The notes beneath the pieces are model-generated. The model ran no database searches, was not told the origin of the DNA, and saw only the letters and a program-made list of their open reading frames with translations. A DNA stretch of 64,000 bases from Lentzea sp. NBRC 102530 (GTDB lineage Bacteria; Actinomycetota; Actinomycetes; Mycobacteriales; Pseudonocardiaceae). Shown one piece after another: positions 33,317 to 42,900 of the stretch; within the stretch, counting starts at the first letter, position 1, and the number at the start of each line of letters is the position of its first letter. A program made the translations under genes and the position numbers. The DNA lies in the NCBI RefSeq assembly GCF_030269365.1, contig NZ_BSTF01000013.1:62001-126000 (forward strand). Direction: 5' to 3'.

Positions 33317-36190
33317 ACCGAGCGAGACCTCCAGCGTGGATCCGGAACGCGCCTTGCGCACCCTCAACCGGGTGGGAATCCGCTGCCGCAGTTCCTCCAC
33401 GTGGGACACGAGCCCGACGACCCGCCCGCCGGCGCGCAGTTCGTCCAAGGTGTTCATGACGATGTCCAAGGTGTCGGAGTCCAACGTGCCGAACCCCTCG
33501 TCCACGAACAGCGTGTCCAGCAAGGCCCCGCCGGTCTCGTTGGCCACCACGTCGGCCAGCCCGAGCGCCAGCGACAGCGAAGCCAGGAACGACTCCCCGC
33601 CGGACAGGGTCTTGGCCGGCCGAGCCCGCCCCGAGTAGTCGTCCAGCACGTCGAGGTTCAGCCCACCGCGGGTACCGCGGGCACCGGCCGAGTCGGAATG
33701 CACGAAGCTGTACCGCCCCTGGCTCATCCGGTGCAGCCGGGCAGAGGCGGCGACGGCGACCTCTTCGAGGCGAGCCGCCAGCACGTACGACCGCAAGGTC
33801 ATCTTCTTGGAGTTCTGCCCGCGGCCGTTGATCACGTCGGTCAACGCGTCCAGCTCGGCGTAGGTGGCCTCCAGCGGCTCCAGCGACTTCCACTCCGCAC
33901 GCAACCGGGCCGCCAACTGCCCGACCCGCTCGAACGCGGCCTGAGCCTGCGCCAAGCCGGTGGCCGCGGCGGAAGCCGCGGCACGAGCCGCCGCGGCTGC
34001 GGCGGACACCTCGCCGACGTCCACCGACGAGGCCGGGTCGACCCCGTCCAGCTCCTCCAGCGTCGCCAGCGCCGAGGCACGCGCGCGTTCCCAAGCAGCG
34101 ATCCGCTCGTCCAGCGCCTGCAGCTTCACCGCCGGGCGGGCAGCGGCCAGAGCAGCGTCGACGTCCGGGAAACCCGCCTCGGCGGCCAACGCCGCCACCA
34201 GGGCCTGTTGCTCCTCCACCCGGCCGAGAGCGGCGTCGCGCGCGGCACGGCGGTCGGCGAGTTCGACCAGCGCCTTGGAGACGCGCAGCAGGTGGTCGCG
34301 GCGGGTCAGGACGTCCTCGTGGTCGCCGCGGGCCTTGTCGAGGCGGGCGCCTCGTTGCTCCACCACGGTCACCAGCGACGTGTGTTCGGTGCGCAGGACG
34401 ACCAGGTCCTGTTCCACCTGGGCCTTCTCGGCGCCCAGTTCGCGGCTCTTGGCTTCGAGGCCCACGAACTCGGTCTGGCGCTGCGAGCGGGTGCGGGCCA
34501 GCTCCGACGCGCCGCGGTACTCGGCGATGGCGACGGCGGGCTCGTCCGAGCCCAGGGCTTCCCAGCAGGCCTGGATGCGGAGTTCGGCGGCGTGGGCGGA
34601 GCGTTCGGCCTCGTTGCGGCGGTCCAGGGCCGACTGTTCCTCGGCAGACGCCGAGTCCTCGTCGTCGGCGTCCACGCCGCCCAGCATCGGCTGCGCCGGG
34701 TGGGGGTGGGACGGGGAGCCGCAGACCGCGCAGGGCTTGCCCCGTTTCAGGGCGCCGGCCAGTTCGATGGCCATGTTCTCCAGGCGTTGGTGGCGGACCT
34801 GCTGGAGGACGTCCTTCGCCTTCTGGTGGACGTCGATGGCCTCGTGGAGCTCTTTCTTGGTGCGCTCCAACGCTTTCACGGCCTCGGGCAACGCCAGCGC
34901 CGCGTCGGAGCGGGCCTTCAGGGATTCCAGGCGCGCTGAGGCTTCCACCGCCTGGTCCAGTTGCAGGCGGCACTGGGCCAGGCGTTCCGGCAGCACCTCC
35001 AGGTCGGCGTTCAGGGCCAGCAGGCGGCGTTCCACCTGGTGCGAGGAGTTCTTCAGCACGGAGAGGCGGCGGACGTCGGCCTGCTGGCGTTCGGCCTCGG
35101 CGGCCAACTCGCCCAGGCCGCCCGCCTCCTCCCGGTAGCGCTCGGCGTCCTCGCGCAACGACGTGCCCGTGTAGCCGAGTCGGTGCACCGACTCGGCTAC
35201 ACGGGCCTCGTCGCGGACGGCGAACTCGTAGGACTGCTGGAGTTTCGCGATCTCGCCGTGGGCCGGCACCACCGGGACGGCTCGGCGGGCCGCGTCGCGT
35301 TCGGCGAACCACGACGCCGAGTCGGCGGCTTCGACCCTCGCCAGCAGGTCGTGGGCTTCGCGCACGCGGCGGACCTGGTCGGCGTGCACGCGCGCCTGGG
35401 CCAGCAGCGCGTCGGCGCCGTCGGCCACGCCCGCCGTCTCCTCCGAGAGCGTGCGTGCCTCGCTCACGGCCGCACAGAGGCGGTCCAGCACCGATTCCAG
35501 CCAGCCCGGTTCGCCGGACGGTTCGGCGGCGGCCGCCTCGGCCACGCGGTGCAGCAGCTCGTCGGCGCCCCTGCGGCGTTCTTCCAGCACTCGGCCGGCG
35601 GCCACGCGCTTGTCGCGGAACCACTTCTCGACGTCGAGGAAGCGCTCGGTGCCGAAGAGCTTCTCCAGCAGCACCTCGCGTTCGGCGGTGTCCGAGCGGA
35701 GGAAGCGGGCGAACTCGCCCTGCGGCAGCAGGACCACCTGGAAGAACTGCTCGTACGACATGCCGAGCATGTCCTCGACGGCGCGGGCCACGTCGTCGAT
35801 GCGGGTGATGCCCTCGCCGTCCCAGCCCTCGAGCCACGTCAGGCTGCACTTGGCGGGCTGGGTGGTGAAGCCGCCGCCGCGCTTCTTCGGGCGGTCGAAC
35901 TCCGGCGAGCGCACGATCCGGAACCGCCGCGACTGCACCGTGAGTTCGAGCGACACCTCCGTCGGCACCTCGGGGTCGGCGTACTCGCAGCGCAGCTTCT
36001 TCACGTCACCGCGTGCACCCGGGACACGGCCGAACAGCGCGAACGCCACCGCGTCGAGCAGCGTCGTCTTGCCCGCGCCCGTGTCGCCGTGCAGCAGGAA
36101 CAGGCCGTCCGCGCCCAGTTCGTCGAAGTCGACGACCTCGGGCTTCGGGTAGGGCCCGAACGCCGTCAGCTCCAGGCGGTGCAGTCTCAT
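33314..36190 (-). CDS. sbcC: SbcC, SMC-like ATPase subunit of the SbcCD nuclease
   Basis: A 958-residue Rad50-like protein. N-terminal ATPase half: MRLHRLELTAFGPY and P-loop GDTGAGKTTLLDA (about 36-48), with the Q-loop PQGEFARFL. Long coiled coils follow, with the zinc hook CAVCGSPSH near residue 485. The C-terminal half has the signature LSGGESFLASLSLALGLA, Walker B DTLFVDEGFGTLD and the switch GLVSHVEEL. With SbcD it opens and cleaves DNA hairpins and protein-blocked ends. ATG 36190 overlaps the sbcD stop (ATGA). The coding sequence contains a perfect 42-bp palindrome at 35165-35206, in the first coiled coil. Confidence 0.96.
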   Translation of the reverse strand: MRLHRLELTAFGPYPKPEVVDFDELGADGLFLLHGDTGAGKTTLLDAVAFALFGRVPGARGDVKKLRCEYADPEVPTEVSLELTVQSRRFRIVRSPEFDRPKKRGGGFTTQPAKCSLTWLEGWDGEGITRIDDVARAVEDMLGMSYEQFFQVVLLPQGEFARFLRSDTAEREVLLEKLFGTERFLDVEKWFRDKRVAAGRVLEERRRGADELLHRVAEAAAAEPSGEPGWLESVLDRLCAAVSEARTLSEETAGVADGADALLAQARVHADQVRRVREAHDLLARVEAADSASWFAERDAARRAVPVVPAHGEIAKLQQSYEFAVRDEARVAESVHRLGYTGTSLREDAERYREEAGGLGELAAEAERQQADVRRLSVLKNSSHQVERRLLALNADLEVLPERLAQCRLQLDQAVEASARLESLKARSDAALALPEAVKALERTKKELHEAIDVHQKAKDVLQQVRHQRLENMAIELAGALKRGKPCAVCGSPSHPHPAQPMLGGVDADDEDSASAEEQSALDRRNEAERSAHAAELRIQACWEALGSDEPAVAIAEYRGASELARTRSQRQTEFVGLEAKSRELGAEKAQVEQDLVVLRTEHTSLVTVVEQRGARLDKARGDHEDVLTRRDHLLRVSKALVELADRRAARDAALGRVEEQQALVAALAAEAGFPDVDAALAAARPAVKLQALDERIAAWERARASALATLEELDGVDPASSVDVGEVSAAAAAARAAASAAATGLAQAQAAFERVGQLAARLRAEWKSLEPLEATYAELDALTDVINGRGQNSKKMTLRSYVLAARLEEVAVAASARLHRMSQGRYSFVHSDSAGARGTRGGLNLDVLDDYSGRARPAKTLSGGESFLASLSLALGLADVVANETGGALLDTLFVDEGFGTLDSDTLDIVMNTLDELRAGGRVVGLVSHVEELRQRIPTRLRVRKARSGSTLEVSLG
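35165..35206. repeat. Perfect 42-bp palindrome inside sbcC
   Basis: The left arm GCCCGTGTAGCCGAGTCGGT (35165-35184) is followed by GC and then its exact reverse complement (35187-35206), so the whole 42 bp is self-complementary, with no spacer. In sbcC it encodes ARVAESVHRLGYTG in the first coiled coil. Bases outside do not continue the symmetry. Confidence 0.95.
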
Positions 36191-37326
36191 TGCTCCTGCT
36201 CCCTCGCCACCGACGCGAACGCCTCGCGCAACAACGCCTGCTCTGCGGCCGTCGGCTCGGAGCCGCGCGCGTCCGACACGAAGCAGCACGCCACTTCCTC
36301 GTCGGAACGGCCGCGCACCCGTTCCGCGTAGGTCATGTCGTGCTGCAGGCCCTGCTCGGGCCGCCACTCCACGTGCACCGCGTGCTCGAAGCGCTTCTGC
36401 AGCTGCCGCAACGCGTCCATCGGGCGCACCTGGTCCGTCAGCACCACCGACAGGAAGTGGTCCTCCAGCGGCGTGTGCGCCGGATCCTCCAGCACCTCGG
36501 CCAGCGTTCCCGACACCACCGCCAGCTGCCGCGGCACCGGCAGATCACGCCGTTCCACGCCGACCAGCCCACCGGCGTCGAGCTCCACCAGCCACACCGA
36601 CTTGCGGTGCCGCGCCTCGGAGAACGAGTACGCCAGCGGCGAACCCGAGTAGCGCAGGTTCTCCGCCAGGGTCTGCGGCCCGTGCAGGTGCCCCAGGGCC
36701 ACGTAGTCGACGCCCGCGAACACCTGCATCGACACGTCCTGCACACCGCCCACCGCGATGGTCCGCTCGGACTCCGAAGGCGCCCCTCCGGTCACGAAAG
36801 CGTGCGCCAGCACCACCGAACGGGCATCCCGCGACGCCAGGTCGGCGCGAATCCGCCGCATGGCCTCGCCGAGCACGGGCGCGTGCCCCTTGTCCGCCAC
36901 CCCGAGCACGTGCCGCGCCGGTTCCGGTTCGAGGAACGGGATCCCGTACACCGCCACCGGACCGTGCTCGTCCGCCAACTCGACGGGCTTGTCCAGCAAC
37001 GAGATCTGCGTGCGCAGGTGCAGCCCGCCCGCCGCGGCGAACTCGCCGAACACCCCGATCCGCGCCGCCGAGTCGTGGTTGCCCGGGGTGATCACGATCC
37101 GCGCTCCGGCGGCCCGGATCCGCATGAGCACCCGCGCGCACAACGCCACCGCGTCCGCCGAGGGCACCGCGCGGTCGTACAGGTCGCCGGAGATGACCAC
37201 GACGTCGACTTTCTCGGAAGACACCAGGTCAGCGAGGCCGCTCAGCACCGACTCCTGCTCCACGAGCAGGTCACGGCCGTGGAACGTCCGCCCCACGTGC
37301 CAGTCGGAGGTGTGCAGGAGTCGCAT
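36187..37326 (-). CDS. sbcD: SbcD, metallophosphatase subunit of the SbcCD nuclease
   Basis: A 379-residue Mre11-like nuclease. All phosphoesterase motifs are present: HTSDWHVG at the N-terminus, GDLYDRAVPS, PGNHDSAAR, LAHAFV and ALGHLHGPQ. The C-terminal capping domain follows. It provides the manganese-dependent exo/endonuclease active site for SbcC. ATG 37326 lies 7 bases after a TACGGT -10-like box, so the operon may start with a leaderless mRNA. Confidence 0.96.
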   Translation of the reverse strand: MRLLHTSDWHVGRTFHGRDLLVEQESVLSGLADLVSSEKVDVVVISGDLYDRAVPSADAVALCARVLMRIRAAGARIVITPGNHDSAARIGVFGEFAAAGGLHLRTQISLLDKPVELADEHGPVAVYGIPFLEPEPARHVLGVADKGHAPVLGEAMRRIRADLASRDARSVVLAHAFVTGGAPSESERTIAVGGVQDVSMQVFAGVDYVALGHLHGPQTLAENLRYSGSPLAYSFSEARHRKSVWLVELDAGGLVGVERRDLPVPRQLAVVSGTLAEVLEDPAHTPLEDHFLSVVLTDQVRPMDALRQLQKRFEHAVHVEWRPEQGLQHDMTYAERVRGRSDEEVACCFVSDARGSEPTAAEQALLREAFASVAREQEQ

Positions 37327-37333
37327 GGGACCA

Positions 37334-37339
37334 ACCGTA
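37334..37339 (-). promoter_or_regulatory. Possible -10 box of sbcDC
   Basis: TACGGT on the minus strand, 7 bases before the sbcD ATG. Confidence 0.35.
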
Positions 37340-37377
37340 GAGACGGGGTCTGACAAATCTCCGGGAGGGTTCCCGGC

Positions 37378-38337
37378 GTGTCACCCGATCGAGTTCAACA
37401 TCTCTGGGGGAGCATCATCGGTGCCGTGACCGCAGTGATCATCACCGCCCTGATCGTCCTGGCGCTCGTCAGCGCCGGGGCGCTGCTGTTCGTCTGGCGC
37501 CTGTACCAGGACAGCGTCCGGCGCACCGACGAAGCGTTGGCAGCCATCAGCACTGAACGCGCGCGCTACGACTCCCAGCAGCAAGCGCTCCAGCGCTACG
37601 AAGTGGCGTTCTCCAGCGTGAGCGGACGCGGCGAACTCGGCGAACAGGTCCTCGTCGAAACGGCGCGCGCACTCGGTCTGAGGGAAAACCTCCACTACAC
37701 GCTGCAGACGGACGTGGCGGGTGGCGGCGCGGTCCGGCCGGACATGGTGCTGAACGTCGGCGGCGGCCGCGCGGTCCCGGTCGACTCGAAGATGTCCATG
37801 GCCACCTGGGCAGAGGCCGTCGAGACGGACGATCCGCAGGAACGCCAGGACGCGCTCCGCGTGCACGTGCGCAACATCCGTTCGCGGGCCGCCGAACTGG
37901 CCGGCAAGGGCTACCAGCGCTGGGCCGACGCCATCTACGGCACGATCATGTTCGTCCCCAACGACGGCGCGGTCGTCGCGGCGCTCGACACCGATCCCGA
38001 ACTGCTGCGCTGGCTGCTCGACCGGCGCGTCTTCCTGTGCGGCCCGACGGGGTTCGCGGTGATCGCGTCGAGCGCGATGTTCGCGGTGACCGAACGCGCG
38101 CTGGCCGAGGACGTCGAGCAGGTCAGGCTGTCCGCCGGGCGCGCGAACCGGGCCGCCGACAGCGCCATCGAGGCCGTCAACCTCTCCACCACGCACCTGC
38201 AGCGGTTCCTGAGCGCACGCCGCCGCGAACTGGAGGCGTTGGAGGGTTTCCGGGCGAGCGTGGAGCCGTTGACGGACGCCTCCGCCACGCCCACGCCCCT
38301 TCCTCTCGTCCGAAGGGCTGACGAACAGTCCGCTTAA
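37378..38337 (+). CDS. RmuC-family protein
   Basis: A 319-residue protein with one N-terminal membrane helix (VTAVIITALIVLALVSAGALLFVW), a short coiled coil and the RmuC nuclease-like domain: GRGELGEQVLVE, the RPDMVLNVGGGRAVPVDSKM strand-turn with the PD-(D/E)xK-like Asp/Lys, and MFVPNDGAVVAAL. RmuC proteins limit recombination at inverted repeats and act with stalled-fork processing. Here it is divergent from sbcDC, which acts on the same kind of DNA. It is shorter than E. coli RmuC (475) because the long coiled coil is missing. GTG 37378 follows GGGAGGG. Confidence 0.88.
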   Translation: MSPDRVQHLWGSIIGAVTAVIITALIVLALVSAGALLFVWRLYQDSVRRTDEALAAISTERARYDSQQQALQRYEVAFSSVSGRGELGEQVLVETARALGLRENLHYTLQTDVAGGGAVRPDMVLNVGGGRAVPVDSKMSMATWAEAVETDDPQERQDALRVHVRNIRSRAAELAGKGYQRWADAIYGTIMFVPNDGAVVAALDTDPELLRWLLDRRVFLCGPTGFAVIASSAMFAVTERALAEDVEQVRLSAGRANRAADSAIEAVNLSTTHLQRFLSARRRELEALEGFRASVEPLTDASATPTPLPLVRRADEQSA

Positions 38338-38413
38338 AACGCACGCACTGTGTCCGCAGGTTGCTTCTGGGTGAGAAACGAACGGACTGACGAACACCGA
38401 ATGGCCGAACGGC

Positions 38414-38419
38414 TACCGT
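38414..38419 (+). promoter_or_regulatory. Possible -10 box of the DUF6542 gene
   Basis: TACCGT with 7 bases to the GTG at 38427; this spacing supports 38427 over the GTG at 38418 as start. Confidence 0.35.
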
Positions 38420-38426
38420 GTGCGTC

Positions 38427-39167
38427 GTGAGTGAGTTGCGCGAGCGTTCAGCGGCCTTCGATGACGACGTCGAAGACTACGACGCGGTGCCGTGGAACTA
38501 CCGGGCCCTCTTCGGCGAGTTCAAGGGCATCCCCTGGTGGGCGGCCATCCTGGCCGCCCTGGTCCCGGCGTTCATCGGCGCTTTCATCGACATCAACTCC
38601 AGCAAGACCGTCGGCTGGACGTTCAACGTCGTGTTCTTCGCGGGCGCGCTGGCCGCGATCGTGCTGGTGCAGCGCCGCAGCCTCTTCGGGCCGATGGTGC
38701 AGCCGCCGCTGGTCCTCGCCGCGACCGTGCCGACGCTCGTGCTGCTCACCGGCGGCGTCCAGAAGGGCGGCCTGTCCGCCATGGCGCTCGGCCTGGGCAA
38801 GCCGTTGATCGACAGCTTCCCGGTCATGGCCGTCACCACCGTCGTCACGGTCGGCCTCGGCATCCTGCGGATCTTCCTGCAGAAGGACCCGAACCGGCCG
38901 TCCAAGGACGAGGTCCGCGAGGCCAAGGCCGAGATCAGGGAACGTTCCAAGCCGGTCCGCCGCCCGCGTGAGGACGCCGACGAGGACGTCGCGCGTGAGG
39001 ACCGCCCGCGCCGCCCCCGCCCGGAGCGCGCCGAGCGTCCCGACGACGACCGCCCGCGCCGCCCGCGTCCCGAGGGCGCGCCCGCCCGCCGTCCCCGCCC
39101 GGACGGTGCCCGCGGCGAGCGTCCGGCGGGCCAGCGCAGGCCCCGCCCGCCCCGCGACGACCGCTAG
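38427..39167 (+). CDS. DUF6542-type membrane protein
   Basis: A 246-residue protein. After an acidic N-terminus it has four hydrophobic helices in about 100 residues (WWAAILAALVPAFIGAFI; WTFNVVFFAGALAAIVLV; PLVLAATVPTLVLLTGG; VMAVTTVVTVGLGILRIFL). The C-terminal third is a low-complexity Arg/Pro/Asp tail with repeats such as DRPRRPRPE. This is the actinobacterial DUF6542 pattern, whose function is unknown; the basic tail may bind nucleic acid, membrane surface or other proteins. In related genomes it sits near ispH/xseA or recombination genes, as here. Confidence 0.75.
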   Translation: MSELRERSAAFDDDVEDYDAVPWNYRALFGEFKGIPWWAAILAALVPAFIGAFIDINSSKTVGWTFNVVFFAGALAAIVLVQRRSLFGPMVQPPLVLAATVPTLVLLTGGVQKGGLSAMALGLGKPLIDSFPVMAVTTVVTVGLGILRIFLQKDPNRPSKDEVREAKAEIRERSKPVRRPREDADEDVAREDRPRRPRPERAERPDDDRPRRPRPEGAPARRPRPDGARGERPAGQRRPRPPRDDR

Positions 39168-39170
39168 AGC

Positions 39171-39204
39171 GTTGTTCGCGGCCACTCCCCCAACCGCGAA
39201 CAAC
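39171..39204 (+). terminator. Hairpin after the DUF6542 gene
   Basis: GTTGTTCGCGG (39171-39181) and CCGCGAACAAC (39194-39204) form a perfect 11-bp stem with a 12-base loop just past the stop codon; no T-run. Confidence 0.6.
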
Positions 39205-39248
39205 GAGGTCGGAACAACTTCGGGGAAGCACAGCAGCACTCTGCCGGC

Positions 39249-39886
39249 ATGAGTGCGATGCCTGGGGGAGAACGTCCACTGGACGAGGGCGACAGCCCGT
39301 TGCCGCGGTTCGCGAGGAATCTGCGCCGACTCCGCGCCGACGCGGGCACCCCGACCTACCGCGAACTCGCCAGACGCGCGCACTTCTCCGTCCCGACGCT
39401 GTCCGATGCCACCGGCGGCCGCGAACTGCCCGGCCTGGACGTCACGCTCCCCTACGTACGCGCGTGCGGCGGCGACGACCAGGCGTGGACGCAACGCTGG
39501 CACGAGGTCGACGAGAGCTGCACCCTCTCGAAGACCAGCCCTTCGCCGTGCCCAGGCCTGAGCGAGTTCACGAGAGAGGACGCGGACCGTTTCTTCGGCC
39601 GCGAAAACTCACCAACGCCCTGAAGCACCGCCTGGAGACGCACGACTTCCTGGCCGTGTTGTGAGCGTCCGGCGAGGCAAGCCACGGATCGCGAGCGGCG
39701 GCAACGACAAGACCGTCGTCTGGGACGTGAACACCACACAGGCGTAGGCGACTTTGCGCGGTCACGCCGAGGGCGTCACGCACGTCGCGTGGATGCCCAA
39801 CGGCCGTGCGGTGGTCTCAGCGGCCCTCCTCGTATGGCAGCTCGACGTCGACAAGGCGCTCGCCGCGCTGGGCTGGTTGTTCGCCG
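39249..39886 (+). pseudogene. Internally deleted HTH-STAND-WD40 pseudogene
   Basis: A degraded sister of the gene at 39955. The start (MSAMPGGERPLDEGD) and the helix-turn-helix region match it closely. At about 39605 the frame shifts in an A-run within FGRE(K)LTNAL. The P-loop region then reads FLAVL-stop-ASGE where the intact copy has FLAVFGASGEGK. Just after this, near 39685, the sequence jumps to the last WD40 blades (IASGGNDKTVVWDV, a second stop, then LRGHAEGVTHVAW and LDVDKALAALG). About 2.7 kb equivalent to most of the NTPase and propeller is missing. The tail has no stop and runs in frame into the intact gene. It is not expected to make a working protein. Confidence 0.9.
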
Positions 39887-39954
39887 TCGGACCCTCGAAC
39901 GCCGTACAACGGATCCCGCACAACAACGCCCTGACCAGCACGCATTCTGCGAAC

Positions 39955-42900
39955 ATGAGTGCGATGCCTAGGGGAGAACGTCCACTGGACGAGGGCGACG
40001 GTCCGCTGCTGCAGTTCGCCGCGGACCTGCGCCGGTTGCGGACCGACGCGGGGAAGCCGAGCTACCGGGAACTGGCCCGGCGCGCGCACTTCTCGGCGAG
40101 CACGCTGTCCGACGCGGCGGGCGGCCGGAAGCTGCCGGGACTCGACGTGACGCTCGCGTACGTCCGCGCGTGCCACGGCGACGAGGCCGGGTGGGAGCAG
40201 CGCTGGCACGACCTCGCCGTCACGCTGGCGCAGAGCCGCTCGCTCGACGGGCCGTCGCCGTACGTCGGCCTGACGCCGTTCACGCGTGACGACGCCGACC
40301 GCTTCTTCGGCCGTGAAGCGCTCACACACACGTTGGTCGACCGACTGCAACGGCAGCCGTTCCTGGCCGTGTTCGGTGCGTCCGGCGAGGGCAAGTCGTC
40401 GCTGCTGCGAGCGGGCGTGGCGGCGCAGTTCACGAACGCCGTGGTCTGCACGCCCGGCCCCGACCCGGACGCGGCCATCGCCGACGCCCTCCACCAGGGC
40501 CCGGACCTGCTGGTCGTCGACCAGTTCGAGGAGCTGTTCACGCTCTGCGAGGACGAGGTGCAACGGCAGGCGTTCCTCGACGCCCTGCTGACCGCCGGCT
40601 GCCGCCGCGTGATCGCCGTCCGGTCCGACTTCTACCCGCACTGCGCGCGGTACCCGCGGCTCGCGGAGGCCCTGACGGACGCCCAGGTGCTGCTCGGCAC
40701 CATGACCCCCGACGAACTGCGCCGCGCGATCACCCAGCCCGCGGCGACGGTCGGCTGCACGGTCGAGACGGCCCTGCTCACCACGCTCGTGGCCGAGGCG
40801 GCGGGACGCAGCGGGGTGCTGCCGCTCGTGTCGCACGCGCTGCTCGAGACGTGGCACCGCAGGCGCGGCAACACGCTCACGCTCGCCGGGTACCAGGCGG
40901 CGGGCGGCATCCAGGGCGCGCTCGCCCAGAGCGCCGAGGCGGCGTTCGCGAGCCTGGACGACGAGCAGCAACGCCTCGCCCGGCAACTCCTGCTCCGCCT
41001 GAGCGGCAACGAGACGCGGCGTTCGATCGCACGGCAGGAGGTCGTCGGGGAGGAGGTCCTCGACACCCTCGCCGACGCCAGGCTGATCACCGTCGACGAA
41101 CACACCGTCGCGATCACCCACGAGGCGTTGTTCCGCGCCTGGCCCCGCCTGCGCGCCTGGCTGGACGAGGACCGCGAAGGCCTCCGGACGCACCGCAGGC
41201 TCACCGACGCCGCCCGCACGTGGCAGGAACTGGGCCGCGACCCCGACTCGCTCTACCGCGCCACCAGGCTCGCCGAGACCACCGAGTGGCTCACCCGCGC
41301 CCGGCCCGAGCTGACCGGCACCGAACGCGAGTTCCTGAGCACCTCCCAGGCCCTGCACCGCCGCAAGGCCAGGAGACTGCGCTGGGTGGCGGCAGGCCTG
41401 TCCGCGCTGTTGCTCGCCACCACGGCCACCACCGTCGCGGCCGTGCAGCAGCGCGGTGAGGTCGACCGCCTTGAACTCGTGCGCAAGTCGCAGCAACTGG
41501 CGGAGCTGTCCGAGTCGTTGCAGACCACCGATCCGGAACGGGCCGCGCAGACCGCGGCCGAGGCGTACCGGACCTACCCCACCGCCGAGGCGCGCGGCCG
41601 GGTGATCAGCGTGGCCGCGGCCAAGTCCAGGGGCGACGAGCTCACCCTCGACACGAGTCGCGCGCTGGAGCACAACGGCGCGTGGAGCATGGGCTTCACC
41701 GGCGACACCATCGTGCTCGCGGGCAACAGCGGCTTCGACGTGCACGACGCCACGACCTTCAAGCGCATCAAGGCGATCCCGAAGAGCGAAGCGACCTACA
41801 TCTTCGGCTGGGACGTCGCGGACGACGGCACGCTGGCGATCTCCGACGGCTTCGGCCGCATCTCCCTGCGGGCGCCGAACGCCGAGCCCGTGCTGTTCGT
41901 GACGACCTCACGGCCTATGGGCGTGCGCTTCCTGAACAACAACAAGTCGCTCCTCGTCGGCGGCACCACCTACGACATCGCCACGAAGCGGAAGCTCGAC
42001 GAACTGCCCGTCGGGCAGATCACCGGCCCGTTCTCGATGCGGGACGAGATGCTCGCGGTCGCGTCCAGCGGCTCGGTCGACGTGTGGGACATGACCACGC
42101 GGCACCGCGTCGGCGGCTTCGCGCTGGGGTCCGGTTTCGTCCACCGGGTCGTCCTGCTGCCCGGCGCCAAGCAGGCCGCGGTCTCCACCGACGAGGGTCT
42201 CGTGCAGATCCGCGACGTCACCACGGGCGCGATCATCGCGACACCACCGAGCCACACCGGCGGCCCCGTCACGTCCATCACGCTGAGCCCCGACCAGCGG
42301 ACGCTGGTCATCGCCGGCCACGACGGCCGGGTGCGGCTGTGGGACGTCGCGCGCAGCACCACCCTCGCCACGCTCGCGGTCGGCGAACCCGTGAACAGCG
42401 TGACCTACGCCCCGAACGGGTCGCTCGCGATCCTGTCCCAGCACAAGATGCGGTTCTGGCCCGCCGCGGCGATCCCCCGGGCGACGAACAAAGCGGTGCG
42501 CGCACTCGCGACGGATGCCGACGGCACGGTGCTCACGATCGACAGCGAAGGTGTGATCGAACGGCGGGACAACGCTTTGCGCGTCACGCAGAGGCTGGAG
42601 ACGGGGGTGGCGCAGAACTGGATGGCCCGCTTCAGCCCCGACCGCCGGTTCGTCGCGACCAGCGAGCCGTTCGCGGTGCGGGACGTGGTGACGGGCAAGC
42701 CGGTCAGCCCCCAGTGGGCGATCGGCGTGCGCAGCGAGGGCGCGCTGCCGGTGGCGCTCGAGTTCAACGGCCGGACGGTGCTCACGGTCGGCGGTGAGGT
42801 GCCGGACGGCCTGTGGCCCGTCGACCGGGTGCGGCCGACGTTGATCGGCGGCCTGTCCTGGGGTCAGCGGACTTCCGCCGTGTTCGGCAGGAACGACAAC

